Under the pieces are notes generated by a model. That model ran no database searches. It saw nothing but the letters and a program-made list of their open reading frames with translations, and was not told where the DNA came from. Below are positions 33,675-42,319 of a stretch of DNA of 64,000 bases, piece by piece; the first letter of the stretch is position 1; every line of letters begins with the position of its first letter. Source of the stretch: CAZKWG01 sp964615375 (GTDB lineage Bacteria; Myxococcota_A; UBA796; CAZKWG01); the NCBI GenBank assembly GCA_964615375.1, contig CAZTOW010000031.1, positions 1 to 64,000 on the forward strand. Direction: 5' to 3'. The position numbers and the translations under genes were made by a program.

Positions 33675-34706
33675 TCACAGATCGCAGGCGCAGCCCTCCG
33701 GGCCCGTGTCGGCCCGCGAGCAGGTGCTGCCCGCTGTGATGCAGGTCATTCCGCAGGCGTCGCCCGTGATGCAGAGTGAGCAGCAGTCCGGGTCGCACGC
33801 ATTCCCCGTGCCGTCCCCGTCCTCATCGGTCTGCGGTGGGTTGTAGTCATCCGGGCAGTTGTCACAGGCGTCGCCCGCCATGTCGTCGTCCGAGTCCTTC
33901 TGGGCCGGATCGGAGTCCGCCGGGCATACGTCACAGGAGTCTCCGATCCCGTCTCCGTCTCCGTCGCTCTGGTCCTCGTTCGCCTCGTCTGCGCAGTTGT
34001 CGCAGGCGTCGCCGAGACCGTCCGCGTCGGAGTCGTCCTGGTCCGGGTTCTCCACGTCCACGCAGTTGTCCTTCGCGTCGGCATCGCCGTCGCCGTCGCC
34101 GTCGAGCCCGCAGGGCGGACAGACCCGGCCCTCCGCGAGCGAGGTTTTCCAGACCCAGGACAGCTCGGCGCTGTCATAGGTCCAGCTCGGCGTCGTCCCC
34201 GAGAGGGAGACCTCCACCTCGGTCGCGCAGCTCCCGCCCTCGCAGCGCCGGGCGCCGCAGACGAAGGCCCCGCCGCAGGAGGCGCCGTGCGCGCCGTAGG
34301 CCGCCTCCAGCGTGGTGGTCGTGGTCGCTGCCGCGCCGGCCATGGCGTGCTCGTAGCTGCCGATGAGGCCGGCGTCCTCGCAGGAAGATTGCGCGACCTC
34401 GACCTCGCAGGTCGAGACGCAGCTCGTGGAGCAGGTGCAGACCGCGGCGAAGGTGACGGAGCCGGAGTGCTCGCCGCTCTCGTGATCGCCGCGCCCGGCG
34501 CCGGATGCCTCGACGAGCAGGGTCGTGCTGCTCTCCGCGCAGAGCGGCGTCGTGCCGGTCTCCGCAGGTGGCGCGGGCGCCGCGGCGCGAAGCGCAGGAT
34601 GGTCTGCCGGGCTCGCGGAGCCCGGCGCTCTGGACTCCTGGTCGCGTGCGCCGCAGGCCCCGAGCGTGATCAACATGAAGAGAGCCACCGACCGGGTGCG
34701 GTTCAT
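33675..34706 (-). CDS. Thrombospondin type 3 repeat lipoprotein
   Basis: A 343-aa lipoprotein. MNRTRSVALFMLITLGAC gives lipobox LGAC, with GGGAGG 5-9 nt before the start. A Cys-rich middle domain (CTCSTSCVSTCEVEVAQSSC, CGGAFVCGARRCEGGSC) precedes five thrombospondin-3 type calcium segments at about 205-310 (DGDGDGDADAKDNC, DSDADGLGDACDNC, DGDGDGIGDSCDVC). A Cys-rich tail follows (DPDCCSLCITGDACGMTC). Its start codon overlaps the Hint lipoprotein stop as ATGA, so the two are translated together. Likely an extracellular partner of the Hint protein. Confidence 0.8.
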   Translation of the reverse strand: MNRTRSVALFMLITLGACGARDQESRAPGSASPADHPALRAAAPAPPAETGTTPLCAESSTTLLVEASGAGRGDHESGEHSGSVTFAAVCTCSTSCVSTCEVEVAQSSCEDAGLIGSYEHAMAGAAATTTTTLEAAYGAHGASCGGAFVCGARRCEGGSCATEVEVSLSGTTPSWTYDSAELSWVWKTSLAEGRVCPPCGLDGDGDGDADAKDNCVDVENPDQDDSDADGLGDACDNCADEANEDQSDGDGDGIGDSCDVCPADSDPAQKDSDDDMAGDACDNCPDDYNPPQTDEDGDGTGNACDPDCCSLCITGDACGMTCITAGSTCSRADTGPEGCACDL

Positions 34707-36475
34707 CGTCCACCTCCCTGAAGCGCGAGAGCATGCTGCGATCCCACCAGGGCTCCTTGGAGCCGCGCGTCTCCCACCCGGACGCCCTCCGCGAGCATGG
34801 TGGTGCTGTCGAGAGGTGCATGGTTCAGCTCCTCGTCAACCCCGAGCTCGAGGTTGAACACGGGCCCCTCATAGGGCTCGTCATGGAGCTGCGTCACGAG
34901 GGAGATCCCCTCCTCCGTCCACAGTCGATCTCCCTCCCTGAGCTCCCGCGCGGCGACCACACCCCGGTCCACCGTCGCGACGGCATGTCCCCCCGTGAGC
35001 CGCAGCAGGTGGCCGAGGTCGTCCTGGACCACAACCAGGGGTTGATGCTCCGACCCTGTGACGACCCGGCTCACGGTGAGCGTGCGGCCCGTCTCGTCCG
35101 CCAGCACGAGGCTCCCTTCGCGCACCTCCTCTACGGGCAGCTCGCCCCCGTCCGCCATCCGGATGAGGGTCCCCGGGGGCATGCAGCCCCAGTAGATCGA
35201 GATGGGGGGGAGCTGCCCCTCCTGCGTGGAGCTCCACTGCAGGTGTTGTTGCCTGACGCGGCCGAGCGCGTTGGTGGTCTCGAAGAGGAGATCCAGGTGG
35301 AGCTCCGTGAGCTTCCGGTTGGCCACGCAGTGCTCGGCCCAGGTCCCGGTGCCGAAAGGGGGCGCTGAGTCCTTGATTTCGACTCCCCAGGTGCTGTCGT
35401 CCGCGTCCCCGCGGTCATCGATCCGCACGGCCTCCGAGAAGTCCGCGACGCAGAGGCCACCCGCAGGGACGCTCGTGCCGTCGGCCGCGCGCCCGTCGCT
35501 GAGCAGCGTGAGGTAGCCCGTCGCGGCGCTGATCGTCGGGGTGCTGTAGGAGATCAGCGTCCTGCTCCCGCTGCTCTGGAGCGGGATGTAGAGCTGGCCG
35601 TCATCGTAGGGCGGGTTCAGCACCGGGTGGGTCCGCCCGTTCGCGTCGCAGATCGCGTCCGATGAGCAGCCGCCGGATGCGCGGTGGTAGTACTCACAGT
35701 CGCGGTAGTCGGAGGTCGTTCGCTCGAGGCAGATGAGGATGGGCGCGTCGCCGACGCCGAAGTCTCTCGGGTGGGCCATGGTGAGGTCGCGCGCGCGGAC
35801 CACGTCGTCGAGACGGACCAGGAGCGCCTGCGGGTCGTCGTCCAGGACGCCGTCCTCGTCATGGTCGAAATAGAACAGCCCCACCATGTCCGCGGAGACG
35901 ACCGCGCCCTTGGAGATGGTGCTGGACAGCGCGAGGTCCGTGGCCACGCCGTCGTCCCAGTCCTCGGTCGAGGTCGTTGCCATGATTGCGCCGCGGGCGT
36001 CGTACTGCGTCTGAGAGACGAAGCTGTACGCCGACCCCTCGAAGCAGCTCGCCCTGGACAGGGAGTCGAACACCGTCGCGCCGAGCGTCTCGGGGACGAT
36101 GAAGGCGTTGCAACTCTCGGACGAGGACAGCTCTCCCCCGGTGTCGGTGTCCGCGCCGCCCACCCCGACAGGAGCCGCGCTCCGCGCCCTCTCGCGCGCC
36201 CGCTCCAAGCCACGGTGGATCTCCGGCCGGGAGCTGGGCGTGACGCCCGCGGCCAGCAGCCGGTCTCTCAGGAAGCGATACTGGCGCTCATCCGCCAGGT
36301 CGAGACGCATCGCGTCGTGGAGACCTCGCGCCCGGTAGAGGTCGCCGACAACGCGGGCCTCCTCCTCCAGCGTGGGCTCCCAGCGACCGGGCTCGGGCTC
36401 GGCCGGACAGCCGGTGAGGGTGAAGAGGGCGAGCGCCGGGCGCAGAGATCGTGTTCGGATCCAATGCTCTCGCAT
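34703..36475 (-). CDS. Lipoprotein with C-terminal Hint (hedgehog/intein) domain
   Basis: A 590-aa lipoprotein: signal peptide ending in lipobox LTGC, a helical region (about 35-115), and a Cys-containing beta-rich domain (about 120-425) with an EF-like DHDEDGVLDDD. The last 160 residues form a Hint domain: cleavage-site Cys431 in YWGCMPPGTLIRMADGG, PVEEVREGSLVLADE, block B LTGGHAVATVDRG with its His, AARELREGDRLW, then YEGPVFNLELG. Hint domains catalyse N-S acyl shift and self-cleavage; in polymorphic toxins they release the C-terminal toxin. Here nothing toxic follows, and the end lacks an obvious splicing His-Asn, so cleavage rather than splicing is expected. It heads the Hint/TSP3/toxin-44 gene row. 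Confidence 0.82.
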   Translation of the reverse strand: MREHWIRTRSLRPALALFTLTGCPAEPEPGRWEPTLEEEARVVGDLYRARGLHDAMRLDLADERQYRFLRDRLLAAGVTPSSRPEIHRGLERARERARSAAPVGVGGADTDTGGELSSSESCNAFIVPETLGATVFDSLSRASCFEGSAYSFVSQTQYDARGAIMATTSTEDWDDGVATDLALSSTISKGAVVSADMVGLFYFDHDEDGVLDDDPQALLVRLDDVVRARDLTMAHPRDFGVGDAPILICLERTTSDYRDCEYYHRASGGCSSDAICDANGRTHPVLNPPYDDGQLYIPLQSSGSRTLISYSTPTISAATGYLTLLSDGRAADGTSVPAGGLCVADFSEAVRIDDRGDADDSTWGVEIKDSAPPFGTGTWAEHCVANRKLTELHLDLLFETTNALGRVRQQHLQWSSTQEGQLPPISIYWGCMPPGTLIRMADGGELPVEEVREGSLVLADETGRTLTVSRVVTGSEHQPLVVVQDDLGHLLRLTGGHAVATVDRGVVAARELREGDRLWTEEGISLVTQLHDEPYEGPVFNLELGVDEELNHAPLDSTTMLAEGVRVGDARLQGALVGSQHALALQGGGR

Positions 36476-36584
36476 GGGTGCCTCATGTTGGGGTCTCGGG
36501 TGTGGTCTGGGCGCGTCGTGCCCAGATGTGGCAGGTCGTCAGAGGACTCTCGCCACATCTGCAATATAGTCTGCGGCAGTCATC

Positions 36585-36597
36585 AGTGGTTGGAAAC
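36585..36597 (-). promoter_or_regulatory. 13-bp motif, copy upstream of Hint operon
   Basis: AGTGGTTGGAAAC on the plus strand (GTTTCCAACCACT toward the gene), 110 nt before the Hint lipoprotein start. It is identical to 39036-39048 upstream of the NACHT gene. A TATATT lies about 18 nt closer to the gene, so the motif is near a possible -35 position. Confidence 0.5.
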
Positions 36598-36661
36598 GCC
36601 GAATCATCAAATCAGTTAACGTTGCTTGCGGGAGGCTCCTCAGCACCACATCGACAGTCCA

Positions 36662-38998
36662 TTACCCCGGCGTCGCGTCGGGTCTCCGCCTGGCGAGCTC
36701 CTGCCAGGCGCGCTGAGCGGCCATGGCGAGGCGGAGCTGATCCAGATGGCGCCCCAGCTCTCCTCGCGCGACGCAATTGTCGATGAGCCTGCGGAGCATG
36801 GGGAGGTGGCGATCGACGTCGCCGATCAACCCGAGGGCGGTGATCGCGGCCGCCCTGCGGGTGCCCGGGGCCCGCTCGTCGAGGGCGAGCTCCTCCTGCT
36901 CTCCGGACACCTCCTGCGCGTCGAGGGCCCCCAGGGAGTCGAGGATCTCCTCACGGATCTTCGGATCGAGGAACTGTTCGTGGCTGGCGAGCACCAGGAG
37001 CTGGGTGCGGCCGAGGGTGCGGGCGGGGGAGGCGAGGGGGGCGCGGGCCTCGTTCACGAGCCTGGACAGCTCGGCGCGATCCCCCAAGGTGATGGCCGTA
37101 AACGACGCGTTCTCCTTGAGCACCTCGCTGGGCTCGCTCTCCAGGATCCTGCGGGCCACCGCCAGGGCGCCCGCCCTGTCTCGCGTGAACGCGAGCAGGT
37201 ACGACGCCAGCTCACGGAGGTCCGGCTCGGTCTCCGTGGCCAGGGCCCAGCGCTCCAGCTTCGCCTGCACGTCCTCGGCCAGGAGCATGCCGCTCAGCAG
37301 CGTGAGATCGTGCCTCCCCAGCCAGAGGTGGCGCAACGCGGCGGCGTTCTCCGCGAGGATCTGCTGTACGACCCACCAGCAGAACCAGTAATCCACCTGT
37401 ACGCGATGTACGAAGCGCCAGGTCCGTTCTTGAAAGGTGAGGAAGCGACCGCGGGTGTTCGGGCCCTGCCCGAGGTCGAGGGTGGGGGAGAAGATCTTCG
37501 CCAGGTCCGGAGGCAGCTCATCCAGCCGGCCGACCGAGCGCCCGCTCAGCTCGAGGATGGCCGCCAGGTGCCCGTAGATGCTCACCATCGTCCGCGTGGG
37601 GACCAGGAAGCTCCTCGCGTCGTCCTCCGCCCAGCGCCCGTAGGTGCTTGAGAGGAGCTCGAAGAGCACCGGGCGTCCGTCCTCGAAGCGTTTGGGGAAG
37701 AGGGAGGCGCCGTCGAAAAGGATCTCGAGGATGTCCGGCCGCCGCGCGAGCTCCTCCATCTGGTGGAGCTGGACGAGGCTCCAGAGCTCGCGGCGAACGC
37801 GAGGGTCCAGCGCGGAGAGAAAGCCTTGCACCTCGGCTGGCTCGAGAGGGTCGAGACGAAGCTGCCGCACGGGGAGCCGCTCCTCCGGCGAGCCGGAAGG
37901 AGCGAAGATGGGCGGCTCGCGCGCGATCATGAGGACCCGGCAAGGGCTGCGGAGGAGTCGCTCCAGCGAGCGCTCCAGGGTGCGAAGCCGCGAGAGATCG
38001 GTACCGCCGAGGCTCTCCAGACCATCGAGGACCAGGAGGATTCCGCTCCGCTTCAGGAAGGACTCCGCGTTCGCCAGCGTCGTGAGCTTCAGGCGATCCT
38101 GAAGCTCACGCAGGACCCACTGGTAGATGTCCGCGCCCTCGAGCATGTCGCCGACCGACAGATAGACCGCGCACGGGCCTTCTCCCTTTCCGTTCAGGAA
38201 GTCACGGCACAGGCTCACGACGAGCGCGCGCGCGGTCATGGTCTTTCCTGATCCGGCGTCTCCAACCAGGAGGACGTGGCATGGCTCGGTCGCTCCACGT
38301 GCCCAGGCGAGTAGGACCTCGTGAGCTGTGCTGTTCTCGTTCGAGCCCCAAGGATGGCGGACGGTGGGGTAGAGCCGGCGGAACGGGAGCTTCGGAGCCA
38401 GATCGATGCCCTGGTCAGCTAGCTTGCGCCGCTGATCCAGCTTCCCGTACAGCTCACTCAGCGTCAACAGGGTGACCTTCGGTGGGCTGGGGAGATTGCA
38501 GACCACGCTACTTGCGCTGGAAGCAGGGGGCTCCTCGGAGACGAGCAGCGCGAACTCCACCCGACCTTCGCTCCTCAGCGCACTCCAGAGCCCGCGAACC
38601 AGCTTGTCGCCAATGAGCGGCGCGCACATCACCGCTATCTTCGGAGAGAACAGCCCGCTCCCCAGTCGGGATATCCAGCAGACGACAGCGCCACCGTAGT
38701 CCTCGAAGCCGAGCAGCTCCTTCTCCCGCTGCATGTCATTCTCTTTGAGGAGGGCAAGGACCACCTGGGACTCCCCGGCCCGCACCATCCGTTCGACCGG
38801 TATGCCATAAATGTGCGCCAACAGCTCGAGATCGGCGTCGGGCGTTTTCGCCTTGCCATTCTCCCTCTTGGACCACGATCCAGTGGAACCCCCAGCCCTC
38901 TGGCGAACATGCTTGAGTGCCAGGTCGTGTCCCTCGCGATAGCAGCGCAGTCGCCCGCCGAGGAGGCGAACAGAGATAGGGGGCTGGTACAATCTCAT
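36662..38998 (-). CDS. HTH-NACHT (STAND) NTPase
   Basis: A 778-aa signal-transduction ATPase. N-terminal Xre-type helix-turn-helix (about 10-75: GGRLRCYREGHDLALKHVRQRAG, LELLAHIYGIPVERMVRAG), a small alpha/beta domain (about 95-185), then the NACHT module: Walker A HVLLVGDAGSGKTMTAR (246-253 core), Walker B ILLVLDGLESLGG (321-330), and PCRVLMIAREPP as sensor 1. The C-terminal ~350 residues are helical with HEAT/TPR-like repeats, the usual ligand-sensing half of STAND proteins. Bacterial NACHT proteins act as phage sensors or regulators. The HTH instead of an effector nuclease suggests a transcriptional role. It stands immediately upstream of the Hint/toxin-44 operon on the same strand, with shared 13-bp sequences before both. 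Confidence 0.8.
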   Translation of the reverse strand: MRLYQPPISVRLLGGRLRCYREGHDLALKHVRQRAGGSTGSWSKRENGKAKTPDADLELLAHIYGIPVERMVRAGESQVVLALLKENDMQREKELLGFEDYGGAVVCWISRLGSGLFSPKIAVMCAPLIGDKLVRGLWSALRSEGRVEFALLVSEEPPASSASSVVCNLPSPPKVTLLTLSELYGKLDQRRKLADQGIDLAPKLPFRRLYPTVRHPWGSNENSTAHEVLLAWARGATEPCHVLLVGDAGSGKTMTARALVVSLCRDFLNGKGEGPCAVYLSVGDMLEGADIYQWVLRELQDRLKLTTLANAESFLKRSGILLVLDGLESLGGTDLSRLRTLERSLERLLRSPCRVLMIAREPPIFAPSGSPEERLPVRQLRLDPLEPAEVQGFLSALDPRVRRELWSLVQLHQMEELARRPDILEILFDGASLFPKRFEDGRPVLFELLSSTYGRWAEDDARSFLVPTRTMVSIYGHLAAILELSGRSVGRLDELPPDLAKIFSPTLDLGQGPNTRGRFLTFQERTWRFVHRVQVDYWFCWWVVQQILAENAAALRHLWLGRHDLTLLSGMLLAEDVQAKLERWALATETEPDLRELASYLLAFTRDRAGALAVARRILESEPSEVLKENASFTAITLGDRAELSRLVNEARAPLASPARTLGRTQLLVLASHEQFLDPKIREEILDSLGALDAQEVSGEQEELALDERAPGTRRAAAITALGLIGDVDRHLPMLRRLIDNCVARGELGRHLDQLRLAMAAQRAWQELARRRPDATPG

Positions 38999-39035
38999 CG
39001 GGGCTCCAGAGTCGAGGCCCTCCGATGGTATAAGT

Positions 39036-39048
39036 AGTGGTTGGAAAC
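39036..39048 (-). promoter_or_regulatory. 13-bp motif, copy upstream of NACHT gene
   Basis: AGTGGTTGGAAAC, 38 nt before the NACHT gene start and identical to 36585-36597. Here it sits inside a hairpin-capable TAGTGG...CCACTA pair, with TATACC between it and the gene. It is the only repeat I found shared by the two intergenic regions. Confidence 0.5.
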
Positions 39049-39096
39049 TTCACGCCACTAGACGAAGAACTATTTCTGATCTCCAACCGGACAGAC

Positions 39097-40536
39097 TCAG
39101 AGTGACGTCCGTCTAACCTGCGCCGGCATCAACGGCTCCGCCACCTGCGCACGCAGGTTCATCAGTCCCTGGTCCAGGAGCTCGCGGGCGCCCAGCTCCT
39201 GCGACGCGGCGTCGGCTCTCTCCACCAGCCAGAACCAGCCGTCGGCGTCCTGCTTCGCCCGGTCCCCGCTCAGGTACCAGCCGTCGGAGAAGCGCGCCTT
39301 GTAGCGGGGCGCCTCGCCCACGTAGGTCTTGAACATCGCCGGCCAGCCGGCGCGGATGGCCAGCTCGCCCTCGGCGTGGGGCGGCAGGATGTCGACCTTG
39401 CCGTCCAGGCGCCGCCGCACCACGGCGGCCTCCACCCCGGGCAGCGGGCGGCCCACGGAGCCCGCTCGGGCGGGGCCGGTGCCGGGGTTGGCGATGACGA
39501 TGCCGCCCGTCTCCGCCTGCCCCCAGCTCTCGCGCACGGGCAGGCCGAAGATCTCGTTGGCGTGAACGTGCTCGAGCGGGTCCGGCGGCATGCCCGCGGC
39601 GGCGACCACCCGGAGGCTGGGCGGGTGGCTCGCGCTGGTGAGCCCGACCCCGGCCTGGCGCATGGCGGTGAGGGTCTCGGGCGTGGTGTACCAGACGTCC
39701 ACGCTCTCCCGGCGGAGCAGGTTCAGCACGTTGAGCGGCCACAGCCGGTCCTCGGAGACCAGCACCTTGGCGCCGCAGGTCAGGGGCGTGATGACCGCGT
39801 TGCAGACCCCGGTGGGCGTCGTGGGATCCAGCGTGCACCAGTAGGCGTCCCCCGGCAGGAGGTCCAGGGCCTCGCCGCCCGCGGCGTGCTGCTGCACGAC
39901 CATGCGGTGCAGGTAGAGCCGCCCCACCGGGCGCCCCGAGGCGCCGCGGGAGAAGCAGAGCAGGGCCGGGTCCTCGGAGTCGGTGACCGGGATGGTGAAC
40001 TCGGCGGGCACGCGCCGGAACATCGCGTGCAGGTCGTGGCCGCCGCGGGGCAGCTCACCCCAGGGCAGCATCCCGTCCTCGCCCACCAGCAGGACGCGCG
40101 TGAGGTCCTTGAGCCGCGCGCGGTAAGGGGCGATGCGCTCGGCGTACAGGGCTGAGGTGGTCACCAGCACGCGGATCCAGCCGCGCTGCACGCAGCGCGA
40201 GAGGAACTCCCCGTCGAAGTCGAGGGACAGCGGACACGCCACCGCGCCGCACTTCAGCGTCCCCAGCAGGGAGACGTGGTACTCCGGCAGCCTCGGCAGC
40301 AGGATGCCCACCCGCTCACCGGGGCCCGTGCCCAGGCTGCGCAGGACGTTGGCGAAGCGGCTGGTGCGCTCGGCCAGCTCTCCGTAGCTCAGCTCGCGCC
40401 CGCCCCCGCTCGGGGACAGCCAGCGGATGGCCGTCCGATCACCCGAGGGGCCGGAGGCGTGACGATCCACCGCCTCGTAGGCGATGTTCAGCCCACGTCC
40501 CCAGGGGAGCCCTCGGATCGGGTTGGACTCGACCAT
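39097..40536 (-). CDS. Divergent AMP-binding (acyl-CoA synthetase-like) protein
   Basis: A 479-aa ANL-superfamily protein resembling the N-terminal domain of acetyl/acyl-CoA synthetases: ELSYGELAERTSRFANVLRSLG, GERVGILLPRLPEYHVSLLGTLKCGAVACPL, RESWGQAETGGIVIANP, SDGWYLSGDRAKQDADGWFWLVERAD. The phosphate loop, normally TSGTTGxPKG, is CFSRGASGRPVGR and lacks the Lys. The GRxDDxI hinge is replaced by VERADAAS, and the C-terminal adenylation lid with its catalytic Lys is missing. It may therefore be inactive, only adenylate-binding, or truncated. I chose ATG 40536 (AGGG 6 nt upstream). It lies after the desaturase gene with a strong palindrome between them. Confidence 0.75.
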   Translation of the reverse strand: MVESNPIRGLPWGRGLNIAYEAVDRHASGPSGDRTAIRWLSPSGGGRELSYGELAERTSRFANVLRSLGTGPGERVGILLPRLPEYHVSLLGTLKCGAVACPLSLDFDGEFLSRCVQRGWIRVLVTTSALYAERIAPYRARLKDLTRVLLVGEDGMLPWGELPRGGHDLHAMFRRVPAEFTIPVTDSEDPALLCFSRGASGRPVGRLYLHRMVVQQHAAGGEALDLLPGDAYWCTLDPTTPTGVCNAVITPLTCGAKVLVSEDRLWPLNVLNLLRRESVDVWYTTPETLTAMRQAGVGLTSASHPPSLRVVAAAGMPPDPLEHVHANEIFGLPVRESWGQAETGGIVIANPGTGPARAGSVGRPLPGVEAAVVRRRLDGKVDILPPHAEGELAIRAGWPAMFKTYVGEAPRYKARFSDGWYLSGDRAKQDADGWFWLVERADAASQELGARELLDQGLMNLRAQVAEPLMPAQVRRTSL

Positions 40537-40647
40537 GATGAACCCTGTTGGAGGCGCCGTCTGCCGCCGGCCTCTCCTCCCGCTCGGTTCTGAATGTATC
40601 CACGCGTCCCGCTCGTGGAAAGAGGAGCTCGCACGACTGAAAGACAT

Positions 40648-40671
40648 ACACCCGAACATCTGTTCGGGTGT
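40648..40671. promoter_or_regulatory. 24-bp perfect palindrome, TetR-type operator candidate
   Basis: ACACCCGAACA and TGTTCGGGTGT are perfect inverted arms around TC. It lies between the desaturase stop and the AMP-ligase start (about 110 nt upstream). CGAACA-N2-TGTTCG resembles operators of TetR regulators of fatty-acid genes (PsrA-like, GAAAC-N-GTTTC). No T-run follows on the desaturase side beyond TGTTCT, so an operator fits better than a terminator. Confidence 0.55.
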
Positions 40672-40701
40672 GTTCTCCCCTTCGGCGCAGCTTGGACGTG
40701 C

Positions 40702-41667
40702 TCAGGTGGGGGAGGCGGTCTCGACGAGCTCGCGCAGCTCGGACGGGATGTTCGGGCGGCGCCCGCCCAGCTGCGCCAGGTACTCGCCCATCCCGCGGGT
40801 CAACAGGTAGGGCTTGAGCGGCTCCGGCATCAGGCGCAGCACCTCGCGGTGATAGGCCGGCAGCAGGTACCAGGGCACGTTGAAGTTGAGGTGGTGCTCA
40901 AAGTGGTAGTTGATGCAGAAGGGGCTCAGCAGCGGGGCGAGCAGGTAGCGGTAGGTCCGAGAGCGCAGCCAGGGGTCAGGCTCGTGGCGCAGCTCGGAGC
41001 CGTGCTCCTGGGCGATCTTGGTCAGGTTCAGCGCGACGACCACGTTCCAGCCCAGGTGCAGGGCCGCGACGGCCTGCCAGCCGAAGCCCTGGTAGAGGCC
41101 CACGCTGATCAGGCCCCAGAAGGCCAGCGCCGACAGGAAGCGCGCCGGGACTATCGGGTACTTGCCGGAGGGGTTCGCCACGAAGGCGGCCAGCGGGACC
41201 AGCAGGAGGGCGTATCTGCGGTACAGGCGTCCCCCGTCCAGGGGGTCCGGGTTCTGCGGGTCGTCCTCCTCCGTGGGGCGAAGGTGGTGGGTGACGTGCC
41301 CCTTCTCCCAGTGCTGCTTGTAGTTGGTGAAGACCAGCGCGGCGGCGATGTCGCCGATCAGGTGGTTCAGCTTGCGGGATCGCTCGGTATCCGCGAGCAG
41401 CACGAACATCGTGTGGCTGCACTCATGGATGACCAGGATGAAGAGGCAGTAGTGCAGGCAGCCCATCAGCAGGGCGCCCACCGGCAGGCCCGCCCACCAG
41501 GGCAGCGCGCCGGCCAGGGCCCCCGCGCCCACGTAGCCGGCTGCCACCAGCGTCAGGCTGCCCAGGTTCAGAAGATTGTGCGGGAGCGGCCTCCGCGTGC
41601 GCCAGTGCCAGGCGTTCCCCGCCGCCGCCGCGTCCTTGAGCCACCTCGCCCGGGTCCCAGCGCTCAT
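40702..41667 (-). CDS. Membrane fatty-acid desaturase
   Basis: A 321-aa integral membrane di-iron desaturase that inserts a double bond into an acyl chain. All three His boxes are present: HECSHT (about 80), HVTHH (about 123) and HFEHH (about 254), together supplying the iron ligands. Hydrophobic hairpins lie at about 35-80 and 150-215. The order HxxxH, HxxHH, HxxHH fits the FADS-like or beta-carotene ketolase/DesA group. It is the first gene before the AMP-ligase-like protein, suggesting lipid modification, and starts at ATG 41667. Confidence 0.9.
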   Translation of the reverse strand: MSAGTRARWLKDAAAAGNAWHWRTRRPLPHNLLNLGSLTLVAAGYVGAGALAGALPWWAGLPVGALLMGCLHYCLFILVIHECSHTMFVLLADTERSRKLNHLIGDIAAALVFTNYKQHWEKGHVTHHLRPTEEDDPQNPDPLDGGRLYRRYALLLVPLAAFVANPSGKYPIVPARFLSALAFWGLISVGLYQGFGWQAVAALHLGWNVVVALNLTKIAQEHGSELRHEPDPWLRSRTYRYLLAPLLSPFCINYHFEHHLNFNVPWYLLPAYHREVLRLMPEPLKPYLLTRGMGEYLAQLGGRRPNIPSELRELVETASPT

Positions 41668-41734
41668 CTCACCTCCGTCCTCCTGGGGGTACGTGCTCTA
41701 AGGGACGGCGGATCGGCTGTCCAGCGCCAGGGGA

Positions 41735-42271
41735 TCAGGGAGAGATCCAGGCCTCCTGGACATCCCCCGTCACCGTCGCCGTCCGGCCGGCCTGGGCGAG
41801 GGTGAGCTCGAACTCGAAGCTGAGGTAGGTGCCCGAGGCGTCGGCGAAGAGGTCCGTGACGGTGAGCGTGCCGTCGGTCTCGGTCCAGTCGAAGGGATCG
41901 TAGCGCGCGCCCGACGCCAGCGGGATGTCGGCCGTGCCGCCGCTGAACCAGTCGCAGCCCCCCGTGCTCTCGGCGAGGTGGTTGAAGTCGCGGCAGACGT
42001 CGCCCGCCTGGATGCCCGCCTCCTTGCCCAGCAGCGAGACCGCGTAGTAGGCCGCGGTCCCGTCGTCCATGACGGTGATGATGGCCTGCGTCACGCCGCC
42101 GCTGGCGGAGACGAAGCCGGGGCCGTCGGCGATGAAGCTGTCGTCCACGCGCCCCGCGTCGCCGTCGGAGGTCTCGACCTCCACCCAGGCGGGAGCGCCA
42201 GGGTCGTTCCCCAGCCCGCCCTTGTCGGCGCCGCGGCAGGCGAGGAGGGGGAGCAGGAGCAGCGCGCGCAT
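41735..42271 (-). CDS. Small lipoprotein, function unknown
   Basis: A 178-aa lipoprotein with signal peptide MRALLLLPLLAC (lipobox LLAC) and a GGAGG site 5 nt before ATG 42271. The mature domain is beta-rich (APAWVEVETSDGDAGRVDDS, AIITVMDDGTAAYYAVS, GTYLSFEFELTLAQAGRTATV) with a likely disulphide (VCRDF...GGCDWF), consistent with a compact beta barrel or jelly-roll. I do not recognise the family. Confidence 0.7.
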   Translation of the reverse strand: MRALLLLPLLACRGADKGGLGNDPGAPAWVEVETSDGDAGRVDDSFIADGPGFVSASGGVTQAIITVMDDGTAAYYAVSLLGKEAGIQAGDVCRDFNHLAESTGGCDWFSGGTADIPLASGARYDPFDWTETDGTLTVTDLFADASGTYLSFEFELTLAQAGRTATVTGDVQEAWISP

Positions 42272-42319
42272 GGGGGCCTCCAGGTCGTTTGAGCTCGTTC
42301 CAACTCCATCATAACGCCG

